A stretch of DNA of 64,000 nucleotides from Gonapodya prolifera JEL478 (lineage: Eukaryota; Monoblepharomycota; Monoblepharidomycetes; Monoblepharidales; Gonapodyaceae): NCBI GenBank assembly GCA_001574975.1, contig KQ965777.1:1-64000 (forward strand), read 5' to 3'. Position 1 is the first letter of the stretch. The number at the start of each line of letters is the position of its first letter. Positions 1-10,100 of the stretch are shown here, in pieces. The position numbers and the translations under genes were made by a program. The notes under the pieces are model-generated. The model was given only the letters and a program-made list of their open reading frames with translations. It did no database searches and had not been told where the DNA came from.

Positions 1-937
1 AGGCCAGGTACGTTGCGTAACGGAGGAAACGTTCGCCCAGGGAGTTCTTTCATGTGCGGCGTGCGCGGTGTGCGAGTGAGATGATTAAAGTTGAAACCGT
101 TATGTGAACGAGACCCTCCCACCCACCAGGACGCCTCCAAGAACGGTGAATGCCACCCCGACGCCATACGCGAAGCCCGTGCTGGGCACGAAGTCGGGAT
201 TCTCCATTTGTATTAACGACGCCTGGGCGGTGGGTCACGTTAAGACATGGAGACATGGATGGCGACGGTTGTATATGCAAGCCACGAGCCACCTACCACG
301 AGCGAGGCTACGATGAGTGCCGTCGAAGATCCGCCGACAAGCATGCCGCAAATGTTGTACCACCCAGTAAGCCATGCCATCCATGGGCCCCATTCAGGTG
401 GGGACAGCTTTGCGCTCCAGTAGTAAAGACCTCCGGCTGTCTGCACACTTCATGAATGACGAGATGGCGTTGAAAAATATTAGGCACTTACGGGGTATGT
501 ACTGCAAATCTCAGCCATTGAAAGCGCTGTCGTCATGCAGAACACGGCAACAATGGGCTGCAATCTCTGGTTTGTCAGAGGCCATTGCAACCGGGAACAC
601 CCATGACACATACCCATCCAATCAGCATGATCTGAGGTCCTCCGGTAGTCGCCGCAAACGTATACAACGTTGCAATGGAGGACACGTATCCAATATAGCC
701 CAGAGACGTTCCCATGTTCAGGCTTGGGGCCGGGAAATTTTAAAATTGAAATCGTGTTGAATGCATCGTGATGTAAACTCACAAAAAGCCCCAGCTCCTT
801 TTCAGCTCCTGCCTGTAGCCGAGCTTAGCGAGGGCGACTTCGTCTTGTGTAGCCGCAAGATACGTTTAGGACGCGATGTTTCACAGCATTCAATCAATGG
901 GCAACTGACCGGCGTTTGCGACATGTGCCTTGGACAT
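1..937 (-). CDS. Amino-acid permease (APC family), N-terminal part, cut by window start
   Basis: Partial gene; only the N-terminal half lies in the window. A short first exon begins at 937 (MSKAHVANA) and splices (donor at 909) to DEVALAKLGYRQELKRSWGF, the cytoplasmic lead typical of fungal APC-superfamily GABA/amino-acid permeases. Later exons carry membrane segments such as AGGLYYWSAKLSPPEWGPW and GWYNICGMLVGGSSTALIV. Introns sit at the same places as in the complete copy at 1392-4076, and base 1 corresponds to about base 3133 of that copy, so this is a tandem paralogue. Predicted role is proton-coupled uptake or exchange of amino acids or GABA at the plasma or vacuolar membrane; the substrate cannot be read from sequence. 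The rest of the gene lies before the window. Family call is firm, substrate unknown. Confidence 0.85.
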
Positions 938-1391
938 GTTTTCGATTCGGGGATGAATTGCAATCGCGTGTGCGCAAATCGATTTGTCTCGAGTGCAGGG
1001 GATAGTTCACCGCTCCTCCCTTTTAGTCATGTCGGGCCGGTGGGGGAGAGGGAGGAGCAAATCTCAATCCTTATCGGAACTTTATTATCCGGATGCTTTG
1101 CCTCAATCCGTCGCGGGCCGCATACATTGCTTGGGAATTTCAACAGCCAAGAGGAATCAACGTTTTTGTATGGGACCAGGGGAAGGGTTTGGCTTGGGAG
1201 ACACTTTGGACCCTCCGTCATTGGTATGTTCCACTCATCTGTGAAACTCACTGTAATTTAATTCATCATCGCTCCAGCGTGAAAAGTGTGCGAACCATGT
1301 GCAATTCTCAAAAAAAAAAAAAAAAAGTAAGAATCATTATACACATAAGAATAATCTAGTGAGACCCAGAGCGGTATTAATGCCGAGGCCG
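938..1391. other. Intergenic spacer between tandem permeases
   Basis: Holds the 3' flank of the downstream permease and the promoter of the truncated one, both on the minus strand. The only notable element is a 17-nt A run at 1310-1326 (a T run on the coding strand, about 66 nt past the stop codon). No supportable gene is seen. Confidence 0.6.
1310..1326. repeat. Homopolymer A17 tract
   Basis: Seventeen consecutive A. On the transcribed (minus) strand it is a T tract downstream of the permease stop at 1392, so it may form part of the 3' processing or termination region. Confidence 0.9.
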
Positions 1392-4076
1392 TCAAACTGA
1401 GACACCAAGGGCAGAGGCTTTCTGCATATCCTGGTCGTACTTCTCCTTCTCGAGTTCCTCCGCCTCTTCCAACGTGATGTGGAGCTTTGGTCCCACGAAC
1501 CATTTTCGTGCACCAGCACTTTAAACGACGATGGTTTGAGTAAGTGAAAAGGGGGTTTAGACCAACGCGAGTAATGCGTGGTACTCACTACCAGTAAATG
1601 GTGATTAAAATGAAGACGCCTCCGAGCATTACAGGCGAGTAATTGAGCGTGGAAGCAGTGACGGGTATCAACTGGGGAATGCAAAGGATAGCAACGACAT
1701 AAAACATCCACAAGACTGCGATGATGTTGATAGGAATCGACAGCCTGCCCAAGTCTGGAGTGACCGGTAGGGGTTTGGGGGGGGGGTGCGGGGGGGCCAT
1801 GTTCACCACCATCGCCATGAGTGAACAAGTGAGAAGACCACTCACTGAACGCGCTTTGCTTGAACGTGTTCCGCGCCCAGATAAGCTTGCACAGTGTCGG
1901 AAGGGCGTATGCAACGTTCATTCCAATCTTGATGCGTTGGTGGATGTGTTGAGAACGTGCTCCGCTCGTCGCCGTTCAATCTCAACACTTTTCACTCACC
2001 GTGGAGAACGCACTGAACGCACTGATAGCGACCGAGGAGCCAAAGTTGGCCAAAAGCAGCACGCAGCTGATGATTGTGAAGAACCACACGGTTCGGAGTG
2101 GTTGCTTGGTCTCGGGGTGGACCTGTGACGTAACGTAACGTTTCCAATCAATATGAGCGCTTGCTCCACTCATCCATGATTTGCGTGGGGGACTCAGGAC
2201 TCACCCAGTGGAAGAATTTTGGGAGCGCACCATCTCGTGCCCAAGCGTCTGCGCGAGTCGAGTACAAGACGTAATGGCTCAGCGAAAAGTCGTTTCGCAT
2301 TTCACTTTCTCGGAAACCGAAAACTCACACAAAGCTCGAGATCCACCGTTCTGCGCCGTTTGAATGTTCCAAATGAATTGGAAGATCATCCAAATTGTCC
2401 TGTGAAATGGTTTATCCGTGAGGGAGACGTCCCGACGCACCGGCGGGCGTCGAGGTAAAACTTACAAGAACATTGTCACGCTCTGGCTGCCACCCGTTGC
2501 CTATGAGGATGAAACCACAAACCGTGTTACTCCACCTTCACTTCTAAACAACAACGGCTTTTGATTGACCGCCAAACGTACCTGCTCGAACGCACACACC
2601 AAGGGTTGCGCGTAGCTGCATTCAAGGACACCGTCGATGTCGGGCACGGTGAAGTTGAGGATCAAAACAAACGCGTATCCGAGCACTTGGGACGCCCCGA
2701 GCGCTATTACGATGGATCTGGCGGGGGTCGATGCGGAGTCGAGAGTCTCCTCGGAGAGGTGGGCTGATGCGTCGTAACCTGAAACAAGATCAAGTGAATG
2801 AGGTGATCGAGCAAAAGAGCGTTGCGTACAGCAGCCAACGTACCCCAAAAGACCCAAATGGGCATGAGAAGGCCCAGTTGGGATACTACGGCGGAGTTGT
2901 CCCAGCCGGTCATGTCGACAAACGTCCCGACTGCAGGTGGATGGAGGATGAGTGCCGCGTCATCATACAGGGCGACGGTAGCACTCACATGTCTCCTGGG
3001 CAGTTGCTTTGACAGGCGACATAACGAGCATGGGAATGCCGATGACAAAGACTCCGGTGCCGACTGAAACGAGCCTGGTTTAGATCCTTTTCGGTGTGCG
3101 TCTTTTGCTGGGGCAAACTCACTTCCGATCAAGGCCAAGTATGTTGCGTAGCGGAGGAAACGCTCGCCCATGGAGTTCTTTATGTGCACGGTGCGGTGTG
3201 TCACGGAGATGATTTTGGGGGGGGGGGGGGGGGGAAGGGAACCAACACCCACCAGGACGCCTCCAAGCACGGCAAATGCGACGCCGACGCCGTACATGAA
3301 TCCGCTGCTAGGCACAAAGTCGGGGTTGTTCATTTGAATCAAGGAAGCCTGAAATACATTCGAGTGCGTCGCGTCGGTTTGAGCCACGGCGGAGGTCGTG
3401 AGAAAAACAAGTACTCACGACAAGTGATGATACGATGAGAGCAGTGGAGGCGCCGCCGACAAGCATGCCGCAGATGTTGAACCAGCCAGTGAGCCATGCC
3501 ATCCAGGGACCCCATTCAGGGGGGGATAGTTTGGCGCTCCAGTAGTAAAGACCACCAGCGGTCTGCGTACTGAACATCAGGAATGGACCCGATGGCGTTG
3601 AAGAATATTCGGCACTTACGGGGTATGTACTGCAAATTTCCGCCATTGAAAGTGCCGTTGTCATACAGAAGACGGAAACAATGGGCTGTAATCTCGGGCT
3701 TGTCAGTGGCCATTCCAACCGGCAACATAAATGACACATACCCATCCAATCAGCATGATCTGAGGTCCTCCAGTCGTTGCCGCATAAGTGTACAGCGTAG
3801 CCACCGACGACACGTATCCAATGAAGCCCAGAGAGGTTCCCATGTTGAGGCTTGGCGGTGAAGATCCGTCAAGACATGATGGCCACCATTGCACGATAGC
3901 GATGCAAAACTCACAAAAACCCCCAGCTTCGCTTCAGCTCCTGCTTGTAGCCGAGCTTGGCGAGGGCGACCTCATCTTCCAAAGCCCCGAGACGTGATCA
4001 GGATCGAACTTTGACAGGGGAACGCGACACGGTTCAGTTGGCACTGACCAGCTCTTGCAAGATCTTCCACACCCAT
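1392..4076 (-). CDS. Amino-acid permease (APC family), complete
   Basis: Complete multi-exon permease. Start at 4076 (MGVEDLARA), then an intron and DEVALAKLGYKQELKRSWGF; both neighbouring copies share this two-exon start, with a GTCAGT donor. Transmembrane stretches include GFIGYVSSVATLYTYAAT, TAGGLYYWSAKLSPPEWG, GWFNICGMLVGGASTALIV, the conserved GYDASAHLSEET loop, and the C-terminal NIIAVLWMFYVVAILCIP and LGGVFILITIYW segments. The tail KWFVGPKLHITLEEAEE ends at a TGA (1392-1394). This is the layout of the fungal GABA/choline/amino-acid permease group (about 12 TM, 500-550 residues). It probably imports amino acids or GABA; specificity is inferred only from family. Introns are 50-110 nt; one at about 3200 holds an 18-G run. 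Confidence 0.88.
3217..3234. repeat. Homopolymer G18 tract in a permease intron
   Basis: Eighteen G in a row inside an intron of the complete permease. The tandem copy has no such run at the equivalent place (about base 85). It is likely to be length-polymorphic or error-prone in sequencing. Confidence 0.9.
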
Positions 4077-4845
4077 TGTGCAATTGAGATTCGAAGTTAC
4101 GGCGGTCTGGTGTTGGTGAATTGGAGATGAAGAGCGCTCTTATTCGCGGTCCGGCAAATGGGGGGGAACGATCGTGCCTCTTTTCAGGATGCTTGATAAA
4201 GCTCTCGTCTGGGGGTCAAGCTTTGCTGTTGGTATTATTTTAATTTTAATTTTCATACCATGCGACATCAAAGTAGGAAACAGCATACAGTTGCCGAAAG
4301 TACGGTGCTGCGGGGCGTGGAGCAGCGAGGGGGAAGAGAAACCCGTGTTTCGCCTCAGCGGAGTGATCCCGTCCGCCAAGCAGACGGGCACAACAAAAGA
4401 ATAGACCGACGGATAAACGATTGCAGTTCTGGTTATCCAGTATAGCGCGATCATGGAGACCAAGCGTGTGACGAGAGCGCGTACCGACTCGATCCATTTT
4501 CGCGTTTTGACCCGGGCATGTGTGAACAACAGTCGAATCGTCAGCATCAATGTTTTCTGAAGTTACCTTTATATTCCATAACGTACATGTCTAATGCGGA
4601 AATAGCGATTGGGCTTAAAATTGCATCCTCTCGCGTTGCTCAACGCGCTTTTGTTCGTCTCCCTCATTCTTCGCTCTCTTGCCGGCACCCATCCACACTC
4701 CCCGATCCAACATTGCAGTTTCGTTTCTCCAGTGCCATGCTCACATTGCTTGTTCCGCGCGACACGACATGTTCCCACCGACGTCAATGACAACACCGCC
4801 ACCACCACCATTCTGACACCACTCCAATCCAGTCCATATTTTCGC
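4077..4845. promoter_or_regulatory. Divergent intergenic region, permease / GPHR
   Basis: About 770 nt between two divergent starts, so it should hold both promoters. Several ORFs of 60-136 codons overlap on both strands but none has family resemblance or intron-exon logic. No clear TATA box or tRNA was found. Confidence 0.5.
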
Positions 4846-7077
4846 ATGACCATAACAACGGCAAGGGCAGCTTCTGGGCGCGCCAGGTTGGTATCGGAAA
4901 CAAACTTCGTGTGCAATCTTGAAGCAGTCCAAAATCTGTGGCCTCATCGTCGGCTGAATTTTCGGGATTGGCCCTCGTCGACCACAGCAATGGCTTGTGG
5001 ATGGAATCGCTCGCCGTCATATTCGTGGGAGTCGCGTCGTTCGCCGCAGCCTGGCGAATTCTCAATGCACGGTGCGTGCGACCTCGTCCGCGCTCCAATT
5101 CAAATCCCCGCGAGTGAAATCGCCTTCGTCTTCCCTCTCCCAGACTCGCCCACCCCTCCGCATCTGCAATCCTCGCAGCCACCGCAGTCGCATCCGCCAC
5201 GCCGTTTGTCCTGCTGGCGTGCGAAACTGCTGGCATCCTCTCGTTCTCCTTCAGACGCCTGGCATTCCGCTACGTCGTCGCTGTCCTGGTTCTGCTAGTG
5301 GTCTTCGCCATCCCCTCCGTCGCCATTTTCTCTGCGCTGGGATCCCTTGGTACGTCCTCCCACTCCACCCCCACGTCTGCTCTGCCGCCACGCTGAATCA
5401 ATCCCCGACCCACGCTTCCCCCTCTCACCAGCGATAGGACTCCGCATCGCCTCCTCACTCCTCATCTTCACCCTGCTCCACACCCTGTTCCGCTACGTCG
5501 TACCCACAGCCTCAGCACCGCTCTTTGAGGAGTACGCCGCCCGTGCCGTGTTCATGGGAGTCCTCCTGACGTCGGCTCTGTCAGGGTTGAGCGCAGTCGC
5601 GACGCCGTACACCACCATCGCCTCATTTGCCTTGTGAGTCTCGAAGTCTGGAGTGCGAAGCACGGAAGACCGAGCCCGCGAGCGTAGCGACATCGAAGGG
5701 GGTGGGCCGAGGCCTAAGCGCGATAGCGCTGACCAAGGACTCTTTTGGCGGAGCGATTCCGAGGCCAAAGTACCGAGAGGCGCTGACCGAGGCGTCCGCC
5801 GGAGGACGAATTCGAAGTGGAATAATCTCACGGAGCGAGTTCAACGCGCCACAAAGATATTCCAGCTAACCACGACGTGCCCATACCATCCAGCCCCGTC
5901 TCCCCCGCGCACATGCACCAGTTGCGCCGCCGACTGGACCACGCGCGGGAGCTCAAGGAGCGCAAGGAGGCCAAGCTCGAGGCTGCGCTGGACCGCGAGC
6001 GCGCGAGCCGCGCCGCCAACGCCAAGAAGGGCGCGGTGGCTGCGTGGTGGGGCGCGATATCGAGGCTTGGGCGGACTGATAGCGAGCGTGAGTTGAGTCG
6101 GGCCTTCAAACCGGTCGTGGGAGTTGGGACCACAACCTTCCTCTTGAAACCTGAACGTACACCTCCTCCTCGACCCACTAGAATCTTCCCAAATCGAAAT
6201 CGAGCTGACAGCACTCGACGCCATCGTCTGGGCGTTGCAAGCGGACCTTGTCGGCCTCGAAGCCGAAACGGTGCGTTCTCATTCTCGCTCCCATTGGGGA
6301 CTCACAACTCACTCACGACTGACGACACCCCCACGATCCCCAAACAGCAACGCGCCACGCTCGCTCGAACCGCGTCTGGCCGTCTGTCCGGCGCACTCGG
6401 GTGGCTCTGGGCCGGATACTGCCTTCTTCGAGTCGCAAATGCAAGTAAAAATTCCACGCGATCCCTCTCTCTGCCATTTGCCATAACGATATCACATAAC
6501 GCGATGCACACCCACAGTCCGCCCGAAACCTCGCCTTCCCGTCGCGTGAGGACTCGGCGCCCGACCCCGTAAGCGCGTGGATCTCGCTGGTGACCACGCT
6601 CGGACCGGATGAGCGAGAAAGGCTCACAAGAGGTGTGAGCTTTGCGATTCTGGGCGGCTTGATTTTCTCAGGCGCCAGGTCGCTGGATCGGTGGGGGCGG
6701 AAGGTACGTCACGCTTGGATGGAACGTCGTTTCACCTGTTCTAGTGCTGGCTCACAAGAGTGGTTTTACAGGCCCTCTCGCTACTCCCGTCCCAACTGCG
6801 CCCATCCTCTATTCTTCTGACGCTGCTGGGGTCCCTCTTTGTGGGCCTGTACACGCTGTCAGTCCTGACCTTTCTGCAGCTCCCAAACTCCTCCCTGTCA
6901 GTCAGCTCTACACTTCTTCCCGACGCCAGAGAGGCATTCGACCGAGTCGGAAACGGAACGTTTCTGCTCTCGGCAGTCGTTGCCGTGGCCCTGTGCTCGT
7001 GGGACGTCCACGCTCGCAAAGCACGCGCCGTGGACGATGGCAGTGTGGCCCTGGAATGGCACGGCGGCGTTGTGTAA
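4846..7077 (+). CDS. Golgi pH regulator / GPCR-type G protein (GPHR family)
   Basis: Membrane protein of the GPHR (ABA_GPCR/GTG) family, which acts as an anion channel that sets Golgi pH. Exon 1 (ATG 4846) splices at 4887/4928, keeping frame into ALVDHSNGLWMESLAVIFVG. Further segments are ACETAGILSFSFRRLAFRYVV and the family signature RAVFMGVLLTSALSGLSAVATPYTTIA (human equivalent GVTLMALLSGFGAVNCPYTYMS). A coiled-coil follows (LRRRLDHARELKERKEAKLEAALDR), then SARNLAFPSREDS, and the last TM helices RPSSILLTLLGSLFVGLY and NGTFLLSAVVAVALCSW. It ends at TAA 7075-7077. At least seven introns. The intron at 5634-5893 is 260 nt and holds a repeat element described separately. Neighbour on the left is divergent; on the right it converges with the RalGAP gene only 50 nt away. 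Confidence 0.82.
5634..5893 (+). other. Unusually long intron of GPHR hosting a repeat element
   Basis: Donor GTGAGT at 5634 and acceptor CCATCCAG ending 5893. Splicing keeps frame: codon TT|C joins ASFAL to PVSPAHMHQLRRR. Other introns of the gene are roughly 50-90 nt. Positions 5647-5808 match a second copy in the DUF2408 gene. Confidence 0.8.
5647..5808 (+). repeat. Intronic repeat element, copy A (introner-like)
   Basis: About 162 nt shared in blocks with 26357-26534 on the other strand. Common blocks are TCTGGAGTGCGAAGCAC, GAAGACCGAGCC, CGAGGCCTAAGCGCG, and two spaced units of GCGCTGACC(A/G)AGG. It contains a hairpin AGCGC-GATA-GCGCT (5717-5730). The element reads in the sense direction of its host transcript. 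Copies have diverged, so this is not a recent assembly duplicate. I know no described family with this sequence. Confidence 0.85.
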
Positions 7078-7126
7078 AAGCTAGATTGATGCGATTCATA
7101 TATACAAATGGCTGCGTGTAAACAAT

Positions 7127-10100
7127 CTACGATGCAACTCCAAACATGGCCTCGACAAAGCGCTGATACGTCCAACCTCGCGTCTTGTGACGCGAGCAAA
7201 TCATGTAAATGTCTCTCGCCCTCGCGGCAAACGAATGTCTGTAGAGTTCCAGCCGATTGACGCTCCCGTGAACACTGTACCGATACGCGGCGATACAGCT
7301 CGCACGAACGAGCGGCCCCAGTGCTGGCTTCGAAACGACCACACAGGGAAGCAGGGGCCCAAATGGTGGCAACTTGGGTTCTCGGAACACGTCAACCGTA
7401 TAGAGGCCGTTGGGTAATGGGGTGACAATGATTTGAGCATTGGCAAAGTCTCCCGAGATTGTGTTGCGTCGATAATCACGGGAATGTTCGTTCCAAACAA
7501 CATGTACCTGGTCGTTACCAATATGGCGTTTCTGGGTGCGAACATTGATACTGATGGTTAATGAGAATCGCTGAGCATCCTCAATCGCGGAGACAGACCT
7601 TCTTCAGTTGTTTCGCATCTGTGGGATCGTTGGGCATTTTCGACGCCTCATGGAAGATCATTTCTAGTGTACTTGTGCAGAAATACGTTGCTTTGGACCC
7701 GTTCACGTTTGTCCTTTCCAGCCCACCAACATAACCAGGGTGCGTCGCCAGGTCGATCTCCCATCCCAAACTGGACACAAACTCCTCATACTGAACAGAG
7801 ACCTCCGCGTTCTGGAGAATCGAGAGTTCATCCTCTTGATCGGGGCCAACGTACAGGACGGCGATTTTCATCGTTTCGCGGCTTTTGTACAAAACAGTAA
7901 GAAACACATCGCCCAGATTTACAATGGTACAACCCACCCTGTTTTCTTGTCCAAGCCACGCATATCTCGGAATAGCGCCGAGCTTTTGCTAAGCATGTGA
8001 AAGTAGTCATCTTTCTTCAAAGACTCAAAATTCAAGAAGCCCAAGTGATTCAAAAACAATCGGGACCGATGAAGTGGTGGAAGTGCAAAGCTAGCTTTCG
8101 CCGGTCTTATAGAGAGATACGTTTTCGTATGCTCAACGATGCTATCTTGGCTCATGTTGATGGGATGAGAGGAGCTTCGAATGAGGGGTCGCTTGAAGTC
8201 TGAAGTCGAATCTGTTCTCGAACTGACAACGTCAACCAAACAGTCCTTAACAAGGTCTACGCAGCACTGGAGAACTTGGTTGCACAACTTACGACGGTGG
8301 CAAATAATCGGCCGACAAGGCTTTCTCGCAATCGACTTGAGCCTGCAAGCAGTCATTCATTTCTTCCACTTCAGGGAACTGGCCCTCTAAAATAGGCGCC
8401 TCTTCCATGCAGTCAGGATTTGTTTTCGCGACACTGCAACAAGAAATGGTTGTTGGACCGAAAGCGAAATCTGGACTGTAAACATCACTCACTATTGGAG
8501 GAGCTCCTGCACCATATCAGCACTCTCAGCACCACAATCAGGTTTCCAAATTGGTCGTTCGCCCTCCTCTCTCAAATAAGTCACAGTATCACTGTAGTGC
8601 ACGGGAAGATAAATTGTCGAAATTGTCGAAAAGTGAAGTTGATATCAGCTCAATATTGTCAACTTACGGATGTGGGGATGCTTGCTCCTTGTCTATGACC
8701 GTATCCTCCGACAAGACGAATTCATCCAACGTTCCTAAATACTCTCTACCATCAGCCAGCATAAGGTCTCTATCGAACGCTGTACGTATTCTTCGACGAA
8801 CTCTGCGGTTGTCGAGGAGATCTTGGATCTTCTCCAGGGACTCATAGAAGACCCAAGAATCCCAAGTAAATTTTCCGGTCACGTCACGCAGAACTATTCT
8901 GGTTCGAGTATCTACCATTATAATCAGTAAGTCCCAACGGGATGAGAACAAGGTGCACCACTCACCTAAAGGGGTCTCCCCTTCCATCTCGGTAACGCTG
9001 ATAAGCGTGTGATCGTCAAAAGTAAAAAACAAAGTACTATCTGTCATCTCCTTTGAAGGATCGTCCAGCAAGTCCGTGATTGAGCTTTGAGGACAAACAA
9101 TATTGCGATGTCTGGGATGTCCACGGGCAAGTGAGAGACATGTCACCACCTACCTGCTGATCATTGCTGGACCATTAGGCGGTGGGAAATGTCCTATATG
9201 ATGGGTGAGGTGAAGCAAAACATTCTCGGCAGCTTCCTACGACATGGGGTTACAAAATGGTTTCTCGGCTTTTAGAGAAGTGTCTCACTTTAACTAAATC
9301 GACATCTTCTTTCCCTTCGTCGGGTGTTGTTGTTTTAGAAGGTGATTCCGCTTCATCACGAAGTCCACCGAGATGCTTGCGATCTCCTTTCCGGTCATCT
9401 TTCTGACGACCAGTGTTCCTGCCCTTGTTTTCATTTTAAAACCACGGCGGATTCAGATATTTCGTCAATGACGGTAATCGTACAAAGTAGTTACCGTGGC
9501 CCCTTCATTCAAGGCGGATTCAATGCAATCGAAAACCAGAGACAGCTGCTTTCGGTGACTGAACCATGCAGACGGAATGCACATTAACCATTCAAGTAGG
9601 CAATAGAAAATCCGCGCTATCATGCAAGCTATGCAAGGCATCGATTAACATCTTTTAATCATTAAGTTGCTCTCGTTGGGTTCCTCACCTATGGATTCTT
9701 CTTTGTTGGACGCATAAACTGACAACAATTCCACGATTGCTCCAACAAGTTTCTCGATCAAAGCGAAAACGGATGTCTGATCCAAGTGTTCGATTTTACG
9801 GAAGTTTTGGGAGAGCGTATTGAGGCAATCTACCGCCGAATTCACAAGCTTTAAGTTGCTCGTAAAGAGATGATTCAAAATGCTATTTATGCAGTCATCG
9901 ACAATAGACCGGTCTGGACTGCATTGAACGGGTATTATACTTCAGCTGAGAAAAGCAATAACTTCACACCTACCTGTCGACTGCAACGAGTTCTTCAAAA
10001 GCAAGAATAGCCAATGCATTCAAGAGAAATATGTGTCCAAGAACCCTCTCTTCAGCCATTCGGTCATCCGCGCCAGTAGATACATTGACATCAACGACGG

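Noticed and set aside
1310-1326. A17 tract as the tail of a retroposed copy
   Set aside because: No upstream coding or SINE/LINE-like sequence and no target-site duplication were seen; it sits in a permease 3' flank.
4140-4550. 136-codon minus ORF and overlapping plus ORFs in the permease/GPHR spacer
   Set aside because: No family resemblance, mutually overlapping, and located in a divergent promoter region.
4518-4790. 90-codon plus ORF upstream of GPHR
   Set aside because: Out of frame with GPHR and no splice route into it; composition not protein-like.
5653-6096. 147-codon plus ORF across the GPHR intron
   Set aside because: It reads through the intronic repeat in a frame different from the conserved GPHR exons.
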